Source: Clostridium bornimense
Lineage (GTDB): Bacteria; Bacillota; Clostridia; Clostridiales; Clostridiaceae
Reading direction: 5' to 3'
Length of the DNA stretch: 64,000 nt
NCBI RefSeq assembly: GCF_000577895.1
Contig: NZ_HG917868.1
Location: forward strand, 1,178,001 to 1,242,000
Shown here: one piece after another, positions 8,823 through 18,149 of the stretch
Numbering within the stretch: the first letter of the stretch is position 1
How the letters are laid out: each line of letters begins with the position of its first letter
The notes under the pieces: generated by a model
What the model saw: the letters and a program-made list of their open reading frames with translations, nothing else
Told to the model about the DNA's origin: nothing
Database searches by the model: none
Translations under genes and position numbers: made by a program

Positions 8823-8850
8823 TGTTAAATCTATGTTAAATTTATGTTAA
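8823..8850 (-). promoter_or_regulatory. Pho box: three direct repeats, 11-bp period
   Basis: TGTTAA occurs at 8823, 8834 and 8845. On the minus strand this reads TTAACA-N5-TTAACA-N5-TTAACA, matching the TT(A/T)ACA-N5 repeats bound by PhoP/PhoB-type regulators as I know them. A possible -10 (TATAGT, 8862-8867) follows, and the next gene is a phosphate transporter. Confidence 0.8.
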
Positions 8851-8906
8851 AACGAGTTAAGTATAGTAATATAAAACAGATATTGTATTTCAAAGGAGAG
8901 AGTGAA

Positions 8907-10508
8907 TTGAGTGTTATTAATATGTTTATTGAACTTTTTGGAGGATTAGGATTATTTCTATTTGGAATGAATATGATGGGAGACGGATTAGAAAACTCTG
9001 CTGGTGAGAAGTTAAAAGCTGTATTAGAAAAAGTAACTAGTAATAAATATGTAGGAGTTGCAATAGGAGCATTAGTTACTGCTGTAATCCAAAGTTCTAG
9101 TGCAACTACAGTTATGGTAGTGAGTTTTGTTGATGCAGGGCTTATGACTCTTGTACAAGCAGTAGGTGTAATTATGGGGGCTAATATAGGAACAACTATT
9201 ACAGCACAAATGGTTTCATTTAATTTAGACGCGATAGCACCTTTATTTATTGGATTAGGGGCTATTATTATATTATTGTCAAAGCGAAAAAAAATTAGAG
9301 ATTTAGCATCAATAGCCTTAGGGTTTGGAATATTGTTTTTAGGAATGAGTATGATGTCAGAATCAATGGCTCCACTAGCAGAGTCAACTTTGTTTATGAA
9401 TATATTAGATGTAATTGGAGAAAACGTATTCTTAGGACTAGCGGCAGGGCTACTTATGACTGCAATAGTACAAAGCTCATCAGCAACAACTGGAATTTTA
9501 GTAGCGTTGGCAACAACAGGAACTATAGGTATGGATGTAGCATTGCCAATAATATTAGGATGTAATATTGGTACTTGTGTTACGGCATTGTTAGCATCTA
9601 TTGGATCTAATAGAGTTGCTAAGAAAGCTGCATTAATTCATTTACTTTTTAATACTATTGGAGTAATAATCTTTTTACCATTTATGAATATAGTAATAGA
9701 TTTAGTGCAAAAAATAGATCCATCAGATGTTGCTAGGCAAGTGGCAAATACTCATACCATTTTTAATATTTGTGTTACTATGGTTTTATTGCCTATGTCT
9801 AAATATTTAGTAATGTTGGTTAATAAGTTGATGCCGGGAGATGATGTTATAGAACATACCGGAGCAATATATTTAGATGAAAAGTTATTAGATAATCCGA
9901 TTATAGCCACAAGTCAAGTGTTTAAAGAAACAATAAGAATGGGTGAATTAGCAAAGAAAAATGTGAAGTTATCTATGGAAGGTTTTTTGGAAGATAATGA
10001 AAAATCTATGGAAATGGCATATAAAAATGAAGCTACAATAAATATGTTGGAAAAAGAGATTACAGATTATTTGGTATTGTTATCATCTCATGAATTGCCA
10101 GAGGAAGATAGTAAAATTCTTAGTTCAACTTTTCATGTAATTAATGATATTGAAAGAATCGGAGATCATGCAAAAAATATTATGGAATTAGCTGTTGAAA
10201 AGAGAAAAAATAAGATTGATATAGATGGAGAAGCAAGAGAAGAACTTATAAATATGTATAATAGGACTATTGAAGCTGTAAATTTAGCTATAGATTGCTA
10301 TAGTAATAAGGATAATGAAGAAGCTAAAAAGATTAAAAATATTGAAGAGGATATAGATAGATATGAAAAAACTCTTAGAAATAACAATATAAAAAGATTA
10401 AATAGAAAAGTTTGTTGCGCCAGTGCAAGTACTATATTTTTAGATATAATTAGTAATTTAGAAAGAATAGGGGATCATTCTACTAATATAGTAGAGAGTA
10501 TAGTATAA
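8907..10508 (+). CDS. Na/Pi cotransporter family protein with PhoU-like domain
   Basis: A sodium-dependent phosphate transporter (NptA/PF02690 type) with two inverted membrane repeats, each containing the QSSSATT signature (AVIQSSSATTVM and AIVQSSSATTGI), followed by a C-terminal cytoplasmic PhoU-like helical domain (about the last 190 residues). I place the start at TTG 8907, seven bases after AAAGGAG, giving 533 residues. An in-frame ATG at 8844 lies inside the third Pho-box repeat and cannot be the start if that box is real. The Pho box predicts induction when phosphate is limiting. It stands alone. Confidence 0.92.
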   Translation: MSVINMFIELFGGLGLFLFGMNMMGDGLENSAGEKLKAVLEKVTSNKYVGVAIGALVTAVIQSSSATTVMVVSFVDAGLMTLVQAVGVIMGANIGTTITAQMVSFNLDAIAPLFIGLGAIIILLSKRKKIRDLASIALGFGILFLGMSMMSESMAPLAESTLFMNILDVIGENVFLGLAAGLLMTAIVQSSSATTGILVALATTGTIGMDVALPIILGCNIGTCVTALLASIGSNRVAKKAALIHLLFNTIGVIIFLPFMNIVIDLVQKIDPSDVARQVANTHTIFNICVTMVLLPMSKYLVMLVNKLMPGDDVIEHTGAIYLDEKLLDNPIIATSQVFKETIRMGELAKKNVKLSMEGFLEDNEKSMEMAYKNEATINMLEKEITDYLVLLSSHELPEEDSKILSSTFHVINDIERIGDHAKNIMELAVEKRKNKIDIDGEAREELINMYNRTIEAVNLAIDCYSNKDNEEAKKIKNIEEDIDRYEKTLRNNNIKRLNRKVCCASASTIFLDIISNLERIGDHSTNIVESIV

Positions 10509-10597
10509 TTTATTATAAACATAGGGGATGGCTTTACTACAGCAAGGTATAAATATATATTCTTAATATACCCCTTTATAGTACATTTGGAGGAATT

Positions 10598-11251
10598 ATG
10601 AAAGAAGTAAAAGCAATAATATTTGATATGGATGGGGTAATCTTTGATACAGAAAGAGTTTACTTAGATATATGGAGTAAGGTTTTTGAAAAATACGGGT
10701 ATAAAATTACAAAAGAAGTATATATATCTGTTATGGGTAGGGGTAGAAAAAAAGTAAAAGAAATTTTTATGAAGAATTTCGGAGAAAATATGCCTATAGA
10801 AGAAATGTACATGGAAAAAGATGCTATGCTTGCAAAGGTTATAGGAAATAACGAAGTTCCTATGAAATTAGGTGCTTATGATTTACTTAAGTATCTAAAA
10901 GAAAATAATTATAAGGTTGCTCTTGCTACTTCTGCAAGAAGGAATAGAGTAACAAAGCAAATAGAAGCTGCAGAAATTGAAAGTTTTTTTGATGCCATTG
11001 TTTGTGGAGATGATATTTTAGAATCTAAACCTAATCCTGAAATATTTATTAAAGCGGCGTGTAACTTAGAAGTTGATAAAGAAAAATGTATTGTTATAGA
11101 AGATTCTCCTGCTGGAATAGAAGCAGCTTATAATGCAAATATGATTGGAATCCATGTTGAGGATTTAAAAAAGGCTGATAATGATATAAAAAAGTATTGT
11201 TATAGGAGTTTTAAAAGCCTAATAGAAGTTGGAGAGTTTTTGAAAGGATAA
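10598..11251 (+). CDS. HAD-family phosphatase, beta-phosphoglucomutase-like
   Basis: A 217-residue HAD hydrolase of the class I cap group. Motif I is FDMDGVIFD (D9, D11), motif II ATSARR (about 108-113), motif III K in ESKPNPEIF (about 146-154) and motif IV VIEDSPAGIEAA (about 166-177). This set is shared by beta-phosphoglucomutases and 2-deoxyglucose-6-phosphatase-type enzymes, so a sugar-phosphate substrate is likely but not certain. GGAGG is well placed before the ATG. No partner gene is adjacent. Confidence 0.85.
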   Translation: MKEVKAIIFDMDGVIFDTERVYLDIWSKVFEKYGYKITKEVYISVMGRGRKKVKEIFMKNFGENMPIEEMYMEKDAMLAKVIGNNEVPMKLGAYDLLKYLKENNYKVALATSARRNRVTKQIEAAEIESFFDAIVCGDDILESKPNPEIFIKAACNLEVDKEKCIVIEDSPAGIEAAYNANMIGIHVEDLKKADNDIKKYCYRSFKSLIEVGEFLKG

Positions 11252-11298
11252 ATGAAAAAGTAGTACGATTATATATAATCTTTAGAAGATATTCTGAA

Positions 11299-11355
11299 AT
11301 GCAACTAGTAAATTGCAGTAAAATATAAAGTTATGTAATGCAAGATTAGTTGCAT
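11299..11355. repeat. nested inverted repeats upstream of DAHP synthase
   Basis: ATGCAACTA (11299-11307) and TAGTTGCAT (11347-11355) are a perfect 9-bp inverted repeat about 40 bp apart, with an inner TTGCA/TGCAA pair. No T-run follows. It could be paired operator half-sites or an RNA stem about 155 bp before the aro gene. No T-box or anti-terminator was recognised. Confidence 0.4.
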
Positions 11356-11508
11356 AAATTATAGATGGTGACTTTCAAAATTTACTTATAGTATAATAAT
11401 TATGCATTAAGATTTATTTGCACAAGAAAATCATCGAAATATAAGAAAATGTTGATTATTTTACGAAATAGTTATATATTTGAAGTATTCAAAAAAAGGG
11501 GGGCTATT

Positions 11509-12537
11509 ATGAGTTTTACTAATATTCGTAAACTACCATCACCAGAAGAAATCATGGATATGGTACCGTTATCAGAAGATTTGAAAAAAGTTAAAGCAGA
11601 AAGAGATGAAGAAATAAAAAAGATTTTTACAGGTGAAAGTGATAAATTTGTAGTAATCATTGGTCCATGTTCAGCAGATGATGAAGATTCTGTTTGTGAC
11701 TACGTAAATAGACTTGCAAAAGTAAATGATAAAGTTAAAGATAAGTTATTTATTGTACCAAGAATTTATACAAATAAACCAAGAACAACAGGTGAAGGAT
11801 ACAAAGGAATGTTACATCAACCAGATCCAGAAAAAGCACCTAATATTCTTGAAGGATTAATTGCTATAAGAAAAATGTTTGTAAGAGCAATAAAAGAAAC
11901 TCATTTAACACCAGCAGATGAAATGCTTTATCCATGTAATCATATTTATTGTGGAGATTTATTAAGTTATGTTGCAGTAGGAGCAAGAAGTGTAGAAAAC
12001 CAACAACATAGGCTTACAGCTAGTGGGGTAGATGTACCTGTTGGTATGAAAAATCCAACTAGTGGAGATTTATCAATCATGTTTAATGCTATAAAAGCAG
12101 CTAATTTACAACATGACTTTATTTACAAAGATAATGAGGTTAGAACTAGTGGTAATTCTTATGCCCATGTTATTTTAAGAGGGGCCGTAAATAGATATGG
12201 AAATAATATACCAAATTATCACTATGAAGATTTAATGAAGACTTTAGAGTTATATAATAAATATCAATTGCCAAATCCAGCTGTTATAGTTGATGCGAAT
12301 CATTCAAATTCAGGAAAGCAATATGCAGAACAACCTAGAATAGTAAGTGAAATTCTTCATAGTAGAAATTACAATGGGGATATTAAAAAGTTAGTTAAAG
12401 GTGTTATGATTGAAAGTTATATTGAAGGAGGATGCCAAAAGGTTGATGAACATATATATGGTAAGTCAATTACGGATCCTTGTTTAGGTTGGGAAGAGAC
12501 TGAAAAATTACTTTATTTCATAGCTGATCAGGTATAA
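11509..12537 (+). CDS. aroF: 3-deoxy-7-phosphoheptulonate (DAHP) synthase
   Basis: First enzyme of the shikimate pathway, condensing phosphoenolpyruvate and erythrose 4-phosphate. The sequence is the AroF/G/H (type I alpha) form: VIIGPCSADD near 48-57, PRTTGEGYKGM near 85-95 and GVMIESYIEGG near the C-terminus. The frame opens at 11449, but I choose ATG 11509 because AAGGGGGG lies just upstream and the family N-terminus begins near MSFTNIRKLPSPEE; this gives 342 residues. It is monocistronic, with a terminator-like hairpin 17 bp after the stop. Which aromatic amino acid inhibits it cannot be told from sequence. Confidence 0.92.
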   Translation: MSFTNIRKLPSPEEIMDMVPLSEDLKKVKAERDEEIKKIFTGESDKFVVIIGPCSADDEDSVCDYVNRLAKVNDKVKDKLFIVPRIYTNKPRTTGEGYKGMLHQPDPEKAPNILEGLIAIRKMFVRAIKETHLTPADEMLYPCNHIYCGDLLSYVAVGARSVENQQHRLTASGVDVPVGMKNPTSGDLSIMFNAIKAANLQHDFIYKDNEVRTSGNSYAHVILRGAVNRYGNNIPNYHYEDLMKTLELYNKYQLPNPAVIVDANHSNSGKQYAEQPRIVSEILHSRNYNGDIKKLVKGVMIESYIEGGCQKVDEHIYGKSITDPCLGWEETEKLLYFIADQV

Positions 12538-12554
12538 AATAATATATATTAAGA

Positions 12555-12604
12555 AGGAGCTGTTGTATTAACAAATAAAAATTTGTGAGCGATAGCTCCT
12601 TTTT
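12555..12604 (+). terminator. terminator of aroF, hairpin-family copy A
   Basis: AGGAGCT (12555-12561) pairs with AGCTCCT (12594-12600) and is followed by TTTTT. The inner part AACAAATAAAAATTTGT matches that of the copies at 26180 and 53791, so this terminator belongs to a dispersed family. Confidence 0.8.
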
Positions 12605-12630
12605 ATGTAAGAACAAGAAAAAAGAACATC

Positions 12631-12660
12631 TTGACTTTGTTTTAATAATAATTATATAAT
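12631..12660 (+). promoter_or_regulatory. codBA promoter
   Basis: TTGACT (12631-12636) and TATAAT (12655-12660) with 18-bp spacing, placing transcription start near 12667, just before the attenuator. Confidence 0.75.
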
Positions 12661-12678
12661 AACGAAAAGAAAACTAGT

Positions 12679-12803
12679 CCTTTAAAGTTAGTACAGAGAG
12701 ACTAATAAGGTTGGTAAATATGGAATAACAGATATATGCAAATATATGTGTATATTTGTTATGCGGACAACCTTTCTATAAATAATAGAAGGGTATTTTT
12801 TTT
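12679..12803 (+). promoter_or_regulatory. PyrR-type attenuator leader of codBA
   Basis: A PyrR binding-loop candidate spans 12679-12710. It has TTAGT/ACTAA flanking ACAGAGAG, close to the AGUCCNGNGAGGYU consensus, on a CCTT/AAGG base. A competing anti-terminator uses GGTTG (12709) with CAACC (12768) and a 12-bp stem (12725-12736 with 12751-12762). The terminator CCTTTCTAT/ATAGAAGGG (12771-12793) plus T-run overlaps CAACC by two bases. UMP-bound PyrR would favour termination, so codBA should be repressed by pyrimidines. Confidence 0.78.
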
Positions 12804-12853
12804 ACAAAAGATAAGTACTGGTTTTCCTATCTATATGATTAGGAGGATATAAA

Positions 12854-14089
12854 ATGAAACAAAAGAAGAAAATTTATGATGGAGATTATGAATTAACTAA
12901 TGTACCAAGTAAAGGGAAAAAAGGCTTCTTTTCTATGTTTGTTGTAATGTTAGGATTTACTTTTTTCTCTGCTAGTATGTTAACAGGAGGAAATTTAGGA
13001 ACTGGACTTAGCCTCAAAGAATTTTTTATTGCTGTGATTATAGGTAATTTAATATTAGCTTGTTATACAGGAGCATTAGCGTATATAGGATCAGATACAG
13101 GATTATCAATGCATTTGCTAGCTAGATATTCATTTGGAGAAAAAGGTTCTTATCTTGCATCTTTTGTAACAAGCATAACGCAAATTGGATGGTTTGGTGT
13201 AGGAATTGCTATGTTTGCGATACCAGTATCAAATAGATTAAATATTAATTTGTACTTATTGGTAGCAATAACAGGAATATTAATGACAGCTACTGCTTAT
13301 TTTGGTATGAAGTCATTAACTATTCTTAGTGCAATAGCTGTTCCAGCTATAGCTATCCTTGGGAGTTCTTCTGCATATATGGCAGCAGATTCAGTAGGGG
13401 GACTTCAAGGACTAATGAATATAGAACCGGAAAGTAAAATGGCTTTAGTTACGGCAGTAACATTATGTGTAGGATCATTTATTAGTGGAGGAACTGCTAC
13501 ACCGGACTTTACAAGGTTTGCCAAAAATAGAAAAATAGCAGTTTCAACAACAGTAATAGCATTTTTTATTGGTAATACACTGATGTTCATTTTTGGGGCT
13601 ATAGGTGCGATGGTAACAGGAAATTCAGATATAGCAGATGTTATGTTTTCACAAGGATTGTTAATACCAGCGATAATAGTTTTAGGTTTAAATATATGGA
13701 CAACTAATGATAATGCAATTTATACTGCAGGACTTGGTTTATCGAATATTACAAAGCTACCTAAAAAGAAGTTAGTTATAATTTCAGGTGTTGTAGGAAC
13801 TATAGGCGCAGTATGGTTAAATAATAATTTTACAGGGTTTTTAACATTTTTAAACTCAATGCTCCCACCAGTAGGAGGAATAATTATTGCAGATTATTTT
13901 ATTATAAAAAAGAGAAAGTATGATGAAATTCAAAAAGCAGAATTCAAAAATATAAATTGGATAGCAATAGTATCATTTATAATAGGATTTTTAGTTTCAA
14001 ATATTATTAATGTAGGTGTTATAGCAATAAACGCTTTAGTTGCAACAATAATATCGTATATTATTGGAACAAAATTATTTCATAAATAA
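12854..14089 (+). CDS. codB: cytosine permease
   Basis: A 411-residue membrane transporter of the nucleobase:cation symporter-1 family with about twelve hydrophobic segments. The N-terminal [20 protein letters not shown], the [10 protein letters not shown] loop and the QIGWFGVG segment are typical of CodB. It imports cytosine for salvage. AGGAGG precedes the ATG, and the gene lies directly behind a PyrR-type attenuator and 14 bp before codA. The PyrR link fits cytosine being a source of uracil and UMP. Confidence 0.92.
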   Translation: MKQKKKIYDGDYELTNVPSKGKKGFFSMFVVMLGFTFFSASMLTGGNLGTGLSLKEFFIAVIIGNLILACYTGALAYIGSDTGLSMHLLARYSFGEKGSYLASFVTSITQIGWFGVGIAMFAIPVSNRLNINLYLLVAITGILMTATAYFGMKSLTILSAIAVPAIAILGSSSAYMAADSVGGLQGLMNIEPESKMALVTAVTLCVGSFISGGTATPDFTRFAKNRKIAVSTTVIAFFIGNTLMFIFGAIGAMVTGNSDIADVMFSQGLLIPAIIVLGLNIWTTNDNAIYTAGLGLSNITKLPKKKLVIISGVVGTIGAVWLNNNFTGFLTFLNSMLPPVGGIIIADYFIIKKRKYDEIQKAEFKNINWIAIVSFIIGFLVSNIINVGVIAINALVATIISYIIGTKLFHK

Positions 14090-14103
14090 AGGACGGTGCA
14101 TTT

Positions 14104-15375
14104 ATGTTAATTAGAAATGTAAGAATATTTGATAATGATGAAGGTTTAGTTGATATAAGAATAGAAGATGGTAAGTTTACAGAAATAAGTACAAAATCTC
14201 TTTCAATAAAAGAAAATGAAGAAGTAATCGAAGGAAATGGATTGTTAGCTTCAGCACCATTTATTGAGCCACATATTCATCTTGACACTACATTAACAGC
14301 AGGAGAACCAAAATGGAATAAAAGTGGTACGTTATTTGAGGGAATAGAAAGATGGTCTGAAAGAAAAGAATTGCTTACTTTGGATGATGTTAAAAAGAGA
14401 GCGAAGAAGGCTATAGAATGGCAAGTGGCAAATGGAATACAATATATAAGAACCCATGTAGATGTAACTGACGAGAATTTAACAGCATTAAAGGCAATGA
14501 TAGAAGTAAGAGAGGAAATGAAGGATTATGTAACTTTACAAATTGTTGCATTTCCACAAGAAGGTATACTTTCATATCCTGATGGTCTTAATTTATTAGA
14601 AGAAGCATTAAAGCTTGGTGCTGATGTAATAGGAGCAATTCCACATTTTGAATTTACAAGAGAGTATGGCGTTGAATCAATAAATAAAATGTTCGAGTTA
14701 GCATTAAAATATAATGTTCTGGTAGACGTACATTGTGATGAAATTGATGATGAACAGTCAAGATTTTTAGAAACTGTAGCTACGAGGGCTCTAGAAACAG
14801 GATTGAAGAATAAAGTTACAGCTAGTCATACTACAGCAATGCATTCATATAATAATGCATATACTTATAAGCTATTTAGATTATTAAAGATGTCAGAAAT
14901 AAATTTTGTATCAAATCCACTAGTAAATACTCATCTTCAAGGAAGATTTGATTCTTATCCAAAAAGAAGAGGAATAACAAGAGTTAAAGAATTGAATGAG
15001 GCTGGTATTAATGTATGTTTTGGCCATGATGATATATTTGATCCATGGTATCCTATGGGAACTGGTAATATGTTAGAAGTAGTACATTTTGGATTACATG
15101 TATGTCAAATGATGGGGTATGATGATATAAATGAATCTTTAAAGTTAATTTCTAGTAATAGTGCTAGAACATTAAATATTGAAAATGAATATGGTATTGA
15201 AGTTGGTAATGATGGAAATTTAATATTGCTTAATGCTGACAGTGGATATGACGCAGTGAGAAGAAGAGCTGAGGTACTATATTCTATTAGAAAAGGTAAA
15301 GTAATTGCTAAAACAAATCCAAAAGAAACTAAGGTATATTTACAAGAAGAAAAAGAAGTTGACTATAAAAAATAA
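14104..15375 (+). CDS. codA: cytosine deaminase
   Basis: A metal-dependent amidohydrolase that converts cytosine to uracil and ammonia. The metal ligands are visible as EPHIHLD (H57, H59), DVHCDEIDD (His and Glu, near 212-218) and [10 protein letters not shown] (Asp near 316), following the E. coli CodA pattern of His61, His63, His214 and Asp313. At 423 residues it is normal length. A GGACGGTGC ribosome site lies in the 14-bp gap after codB, so the two are co-transcribed under the same leader. A terminator follows. Confidence 0.94.
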   Translation: MLIRNVRIFDNDEGLVDIRIEDGKFTEISTKSLSIKENEEVIEGNGLLASAPFIEPHIHLDTTLTAGEPKWNKSGTLFEGIERWSERKELLTLDDVKKRAKKAIEWQVANGIQYIRTHVDVTDENLTALKAMIEVREEMKDYVTLQIVAFPQEGILSYPDGLNLLEEALKLGADVIGAIPHFEFTREYGVESINKMFELALKYNVLVDVHCDEIDDEQSRFLETVATRALETGLKNKVTASHTTAMHSYNNAYTYKLFRLLKMSEINFVSNPLVNTHLQGRFDSYPKRRGITRVKELNEAGINVCFGHDDIFDPWYPMGTGNMLEVVHFGLHVCQMMGYDDINESLKLISSNSARTLNIENEYGIEVGNDGNLILLNADSGYDAVRRRAEVLYSIRKGKVIAKTNPKETKVYLQEEKEVDYKK

Positions 15376-15382
15376 GAGATAA

Positions 15383-15424
15383 AAAAGTGTTGCTCTAGAT
15401 AAGATTATTTTGGGCAACACTTTT
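15383..15424 (+). terminator. terminator of codBA
   Basis: AAAAGTGTTGC (15383-15393) pairs with GCAACACTTTT (15414-15424), followed by CATTTAAC. Confidence 0.8.
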
Positions 15425-15525
15425 CATTTAACAAATTAATAACAAATTGTTAGTGGTATTTACAGTAATAAAATATATTGATACTATAGAAATGAAATGC
15501 TTAAAAATGTTAGGAGGTACGTATA

Positions 15526-16689
15526 GTGATAATAGAACCAAAAGTAAGAGGATTCATTTGTACTACTGCTCACCCTGATGGTTGTATGGAAAATGTTAAA
15601 AGACAGATTGAGTATACAAAAAATAAGGGAAAAGTAAATGGTGCTAAAAAAGTCTTAATAATAGGTTCATCTACTGGATATGGACTGGCTTCAAGAATTG
15701 CTGTTACATATGGAGAGGGAGCGTCAACGCTAGGAGTTATGTTTGAAAAAGAAGCTACAGAACGTAAACCAGCATCAGCAGGATGGTATAATACTGTCGC
15801 TTTTGAAAAATTCGCTAAGGGAGATGGATATTATGCAAAATCTATAAATGGTGATGCTTTTTCAAAAGAAGTGAAAGATAAGGTTATTGAAACAATAAAG
15901 AATGATCTAGGAAAAGTTGATATGGTTATTTATAGTTTAGCAGCTCCTAAAAGAAAAACAGAAGATGGAACTATTTATAATTCAACTTTAAAGACTACAG
16001 AAGGAAATTTTACTAATAAGTCATTAGATTTAAGAAATAATATAGTAGTAGAAGCGACAATACCGATGGCTAATGAAAAAGAAATACATGATACTATTAA
16101 AGTTATGGGGGGAGAGGATTGGAAACAGTGGATAAAATGTTTAGCTGATGCAGATGTGTTAGAAGATGGTGCAATTACTATGGCTTATTCATATATAGGA
16201 CCAGAACTTACATATCCAGTATATTACAATGGAACCATTGGCATGGCTAAGAAGGATTTATATAATACATCAGTAGATATTAATAATGAGTTTCATGATA
16301 AAGGAATTAAAGCATATATTTCTATAAATAAAGCTATAGTGACACAAGCAAGTTCAGCAATTCCAATTGTTCCTCTTTATATGTCTATTTTATATAAAGT
16401 TATGAAAGAGAAGAACATACATGAAGGATCTATTGAACAAATGAACAGGTTATTCCGTGAAAAGTTAAATAAAGGCAATGTTATAGTAGATGAGAAGAAT
16501 AGAATTCGTTTAGATGATTATGAAATGAGAAAAGATGTGCAAGAACAAGTTATGGAATATTGGGAAAAGGTTAATTCAGAAAACATAAATAATTTTGCAG
16601 ATATAGATGGATATTGGAATGATTTTTATAATATGTTTGGATTTAAATTTGATAATGTAGATTATTCTAGAGATATTAATTTAGTATAA
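15526..16689 (+). CDS. fabV: trans-2-enoyl-CoA/enoyl-ACP reductase, FabV/Ter family
   Basis: A monomeric NADH-dependent enoyl reductase of 387 residues. The cofactor motif GSSTGYGLASR (about 47-57) and the catalytic Tyr-X8-Lys (YNGTIGMAKK, near 236-245) define the FabV/Ter family. It may act in fatty-acid synthesis (FabV) or reduce crotonyl-CoA for butyrate formation (Ter); sequence alone does not separate these. Translation starts at GTG 15526 with AGGAGGT nine bases upstream. It has its own terminator-isolated transcription unit and is followed 70 bp later by the AraC gene. Confidence 0.92.
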   Translation: MIIEPKVRGFICTTAHPDGCMENVKRQIEYTKNKGKVNGAKKVLIIGSSTGYGLASRIAVTYGEGASTLGVMFEKEATERKPASAGWYNTVAFEKFAKGDGYYAKSINGDAFSKEVKDKVIETIKNDLGKVDMVIYSLAAPKRKTEDGTIYNSTLKTTEGNFTNKSLDLRNNIVVEATIPMANEKEIHDTIKVMGGEDWKQWIKCLADADVLEDGAITMAYSYIGPELTYPVYYNGTIGMAKKDLYNTSVDINNEFHDKGIKAYISINKAIVTQASSAIPIVPLYMSILYKVMKEKNIHEGSIEQMNRLFREKLNKGNVIVDEKNRIRLDDYEMRKDVQEQVMEYWEKVNSENINNFADIDGYWNDFYNMFGFKFDNVDYSRDINLV

Positions 16690-16759
16690 AATAGCAATTT
16701 ATATTAAAGCATACTTTTTAAAATGAGATATACTTATTATAAGAGGAGGTGCTTATAAT

Positions 16760-17167
16760 ATGGAGGATAATCAAAAAATTATATATGGTGTCATAGATTT
16801 TATTGAAAAAAATTTATCTGAAAAATTAAGTTTAGAAGATATAGCCAAAATAGCTGGATATTCAAAATATCATTTGCATAGAATGTTTCTAAGTAAAGTT
16901 GGATGTACAATTCATCAATATATTCGAAAAAGAAGATTAACAGAAGCTGCAAGGAAACTTGTTACTACAGAGAAAACAATATTCGAAATTGCTTTAGATT
17001 GTGGATATGAGACACAACAATCGTTTACTTTTGCATTTACTAATTTTTATGGTATTTCACCGCTTATATATAGAAAAATAGGTGAATTTAAACCTTTAGA
17101 GTTAAATTATATTAAATCGAAGGAACAACGTAATATGTTTAAGTGTTATGGGGAGATGGTAGCATGA
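16760..17167 (+). CDS. AraC-family DNA-binding protein, short form
   Basis: A 135-residue protein that is almost entirely the AraC/XylS double helix-turn-helix (about 8-107: [21 protein letters not shown], then a second HTH containing [20 protein letters not shown]). Many relatives carry a GyrI-like ligand domain after the HTH; here only about 30 residues follow, so it is like MarA/SoxS in size or has lost a C-terminal domain. AGAGGAGGTG precedes the ATG. Its TGA overlaps the clpP start (ATGA), a tight coupling of a regulator and a protease subunit. Confidence 0.88.
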   Translation: MEDNQKIIYGVIDFIEKNLSEKLSLEDIAKIAGYSKYHLHRMFLSKVGCTIHQYIRKRRLTEAARKLVTTEKTIFEIALDCGYETQQSFTFAFTNFYGISPLIYRKIGEFKPLELNYIKSKEQRNMFKCYGEMVA

Positions 17168-17751
17168 GTTTAGTTCCTAATGTAATAGAGCAAACAAATA
17201 GTGGAGAAAGAAGTTATGATATATACTCTAGATTATTAAAAGATAGAATTATTTTTTTATCTGGAGAAGTAAATGACGAAATGGCATCTTTGATTGTGGC
17301 ACAGTTACTTTTTTTAGAGTCAGAAGATCCTGATAGAGACATACAATTGTATATAAATAGTCCAGGAGGATCAGTAACAGCAGGATTTGCAATTTATGAT
17401 ACGATGAAATATGTTAAGTGTAATATAGCAACTATATGTATTGGATTGGCAGCTAGTATGGGAGCATTTCTTCTTGCTGGTGGAACAAAGGGAAAGAGAT
17501 ATGCCCTTTTAAATTCTGAAATTATGATTCATCAGCCATCCGGAGGAAGCAAAGGGCAAGCAACTGATATAAAGATTATGGCTGATTATATATTAAATAA
17601 TAAAAGAAAATTAAATAAAATTTTAGCTGAGAATACAGGAAAGTCTATTGAAGAAATTGAAAGAGATACAGATAGAGACAATTTTATGAATGCTGAAGAA
17701 GCAAAAAAATATGGAATTATAGATGAAGTAATAAGTAAAAAAAATAAGTAA
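17164..17751 (+). CDS. clpP: ATP-dependent Clp protease proteolytic subunit
   Basis: A serine peptidase that forms the ClpP barrel. The catalytic triad is S98 (AASMGAF), H123 (MIHQPSGG) and D172, in register with E. coli mature S97/H122/D171. The frame opens at 17143, but ATG 17164 gives the normal N-terminus [19 protein letters not shown] and 195 residues. No clpX or tig neighbour is present, so this is probably a second clpP paralogue rather than the housekeeping tig-clpP-clpX copy; that is inference. It is translationally coupled to the AraC-type gene and is followed by a strong terminator. Confidence 0.93.
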   Translation: MSLVPNVIEQTNSGERSYDIYSRLLKDRIIFLSGEVNDEMASLIVAQLLFLESEDPDRDIQLYINSPGGSVTAGFAIYDTMKYVKCNIATICIGLAASMGAFLLAGGTKGKRYALLNSEIMIHQPSGGSKGQATDIKIMADYILNNKRKLNKILAENTGKSIEEIERDTDRDNFMNAEEAKKYGIIDEVISKKNK

Positions 17752-17793
17752 ATAATTATTATAAAATAACTATGTAAATGTGAATTTAAAATG

Positions 17794-17837
17794 CTATCGC
17801 AAAAATGAATTTCATTCGTTTTTGCGATAGTTTTTTT
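17794..17837 (+). terminator. terminator of araC-clpP
   Basis: CTATCGCAAAAA (17794-17805) pairs with TTTTTGCGATAG (17819-17830), followed by TTTTTTT. It is a more symmetrical relative of the dispersed hairpin family. Confidence 0.9.
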
Positions 17838-17930
17838 ATATATAAATATCTTTATACAATCTTAACATTCTTATAAAATTTCCTAACACTATCATAATTC
17901 TTACCATGCTATACTGATTACAGTAAATTC

Positions 17931-17972
17931 AAAGGAGGAATATTAATGGGAACAGTTATAGTAATTATATGA
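17931..17972 (+). other. eight-codon ORF with a perfect Shine-Dalgarno
   Basis: AAAGGAGG (17931-17938) precedes an ATG at 17946 that encodes MGTVIVII and then TGA. Those residues resemble the start of FeoB-associated small Cys-rich membrane proteins as I recall them, so this could be a gene remnant; a leader peptide is an alternative. The rest of the 17838-18149 gap is AT-rich and holds nothing else I can name. Confidence 0.35.
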
Positions 17973-18149
17973 ATAGATAATGTATGTTAATACAATGTAA
18001 AGAACTTACAATTGAGACAATAAAACAAATTATTTTAATTAAAATAGTGAAAAAATAATACAGATATTATATAATATAGTATTATGAGATAATTTATAGC
18101 TCATTTTATTATAAATTAGAAAAAATTAAAGGAAAGTGGGTAAATATAT

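Noticed and set aside
8844-8906. ATG 8844 as start of the phosphate transporter
   Set aside because: It lies inside the Pho box and has no Shine-Dalgarno; TTG 8907 has AAAGGAG at good spacing.
11252-11508. T-box or tryptophan-type leader before DAHP synthase
   Set aside because: No T-box core, specifier-loop landmarks or terminator/anti-terminator pair could be found.
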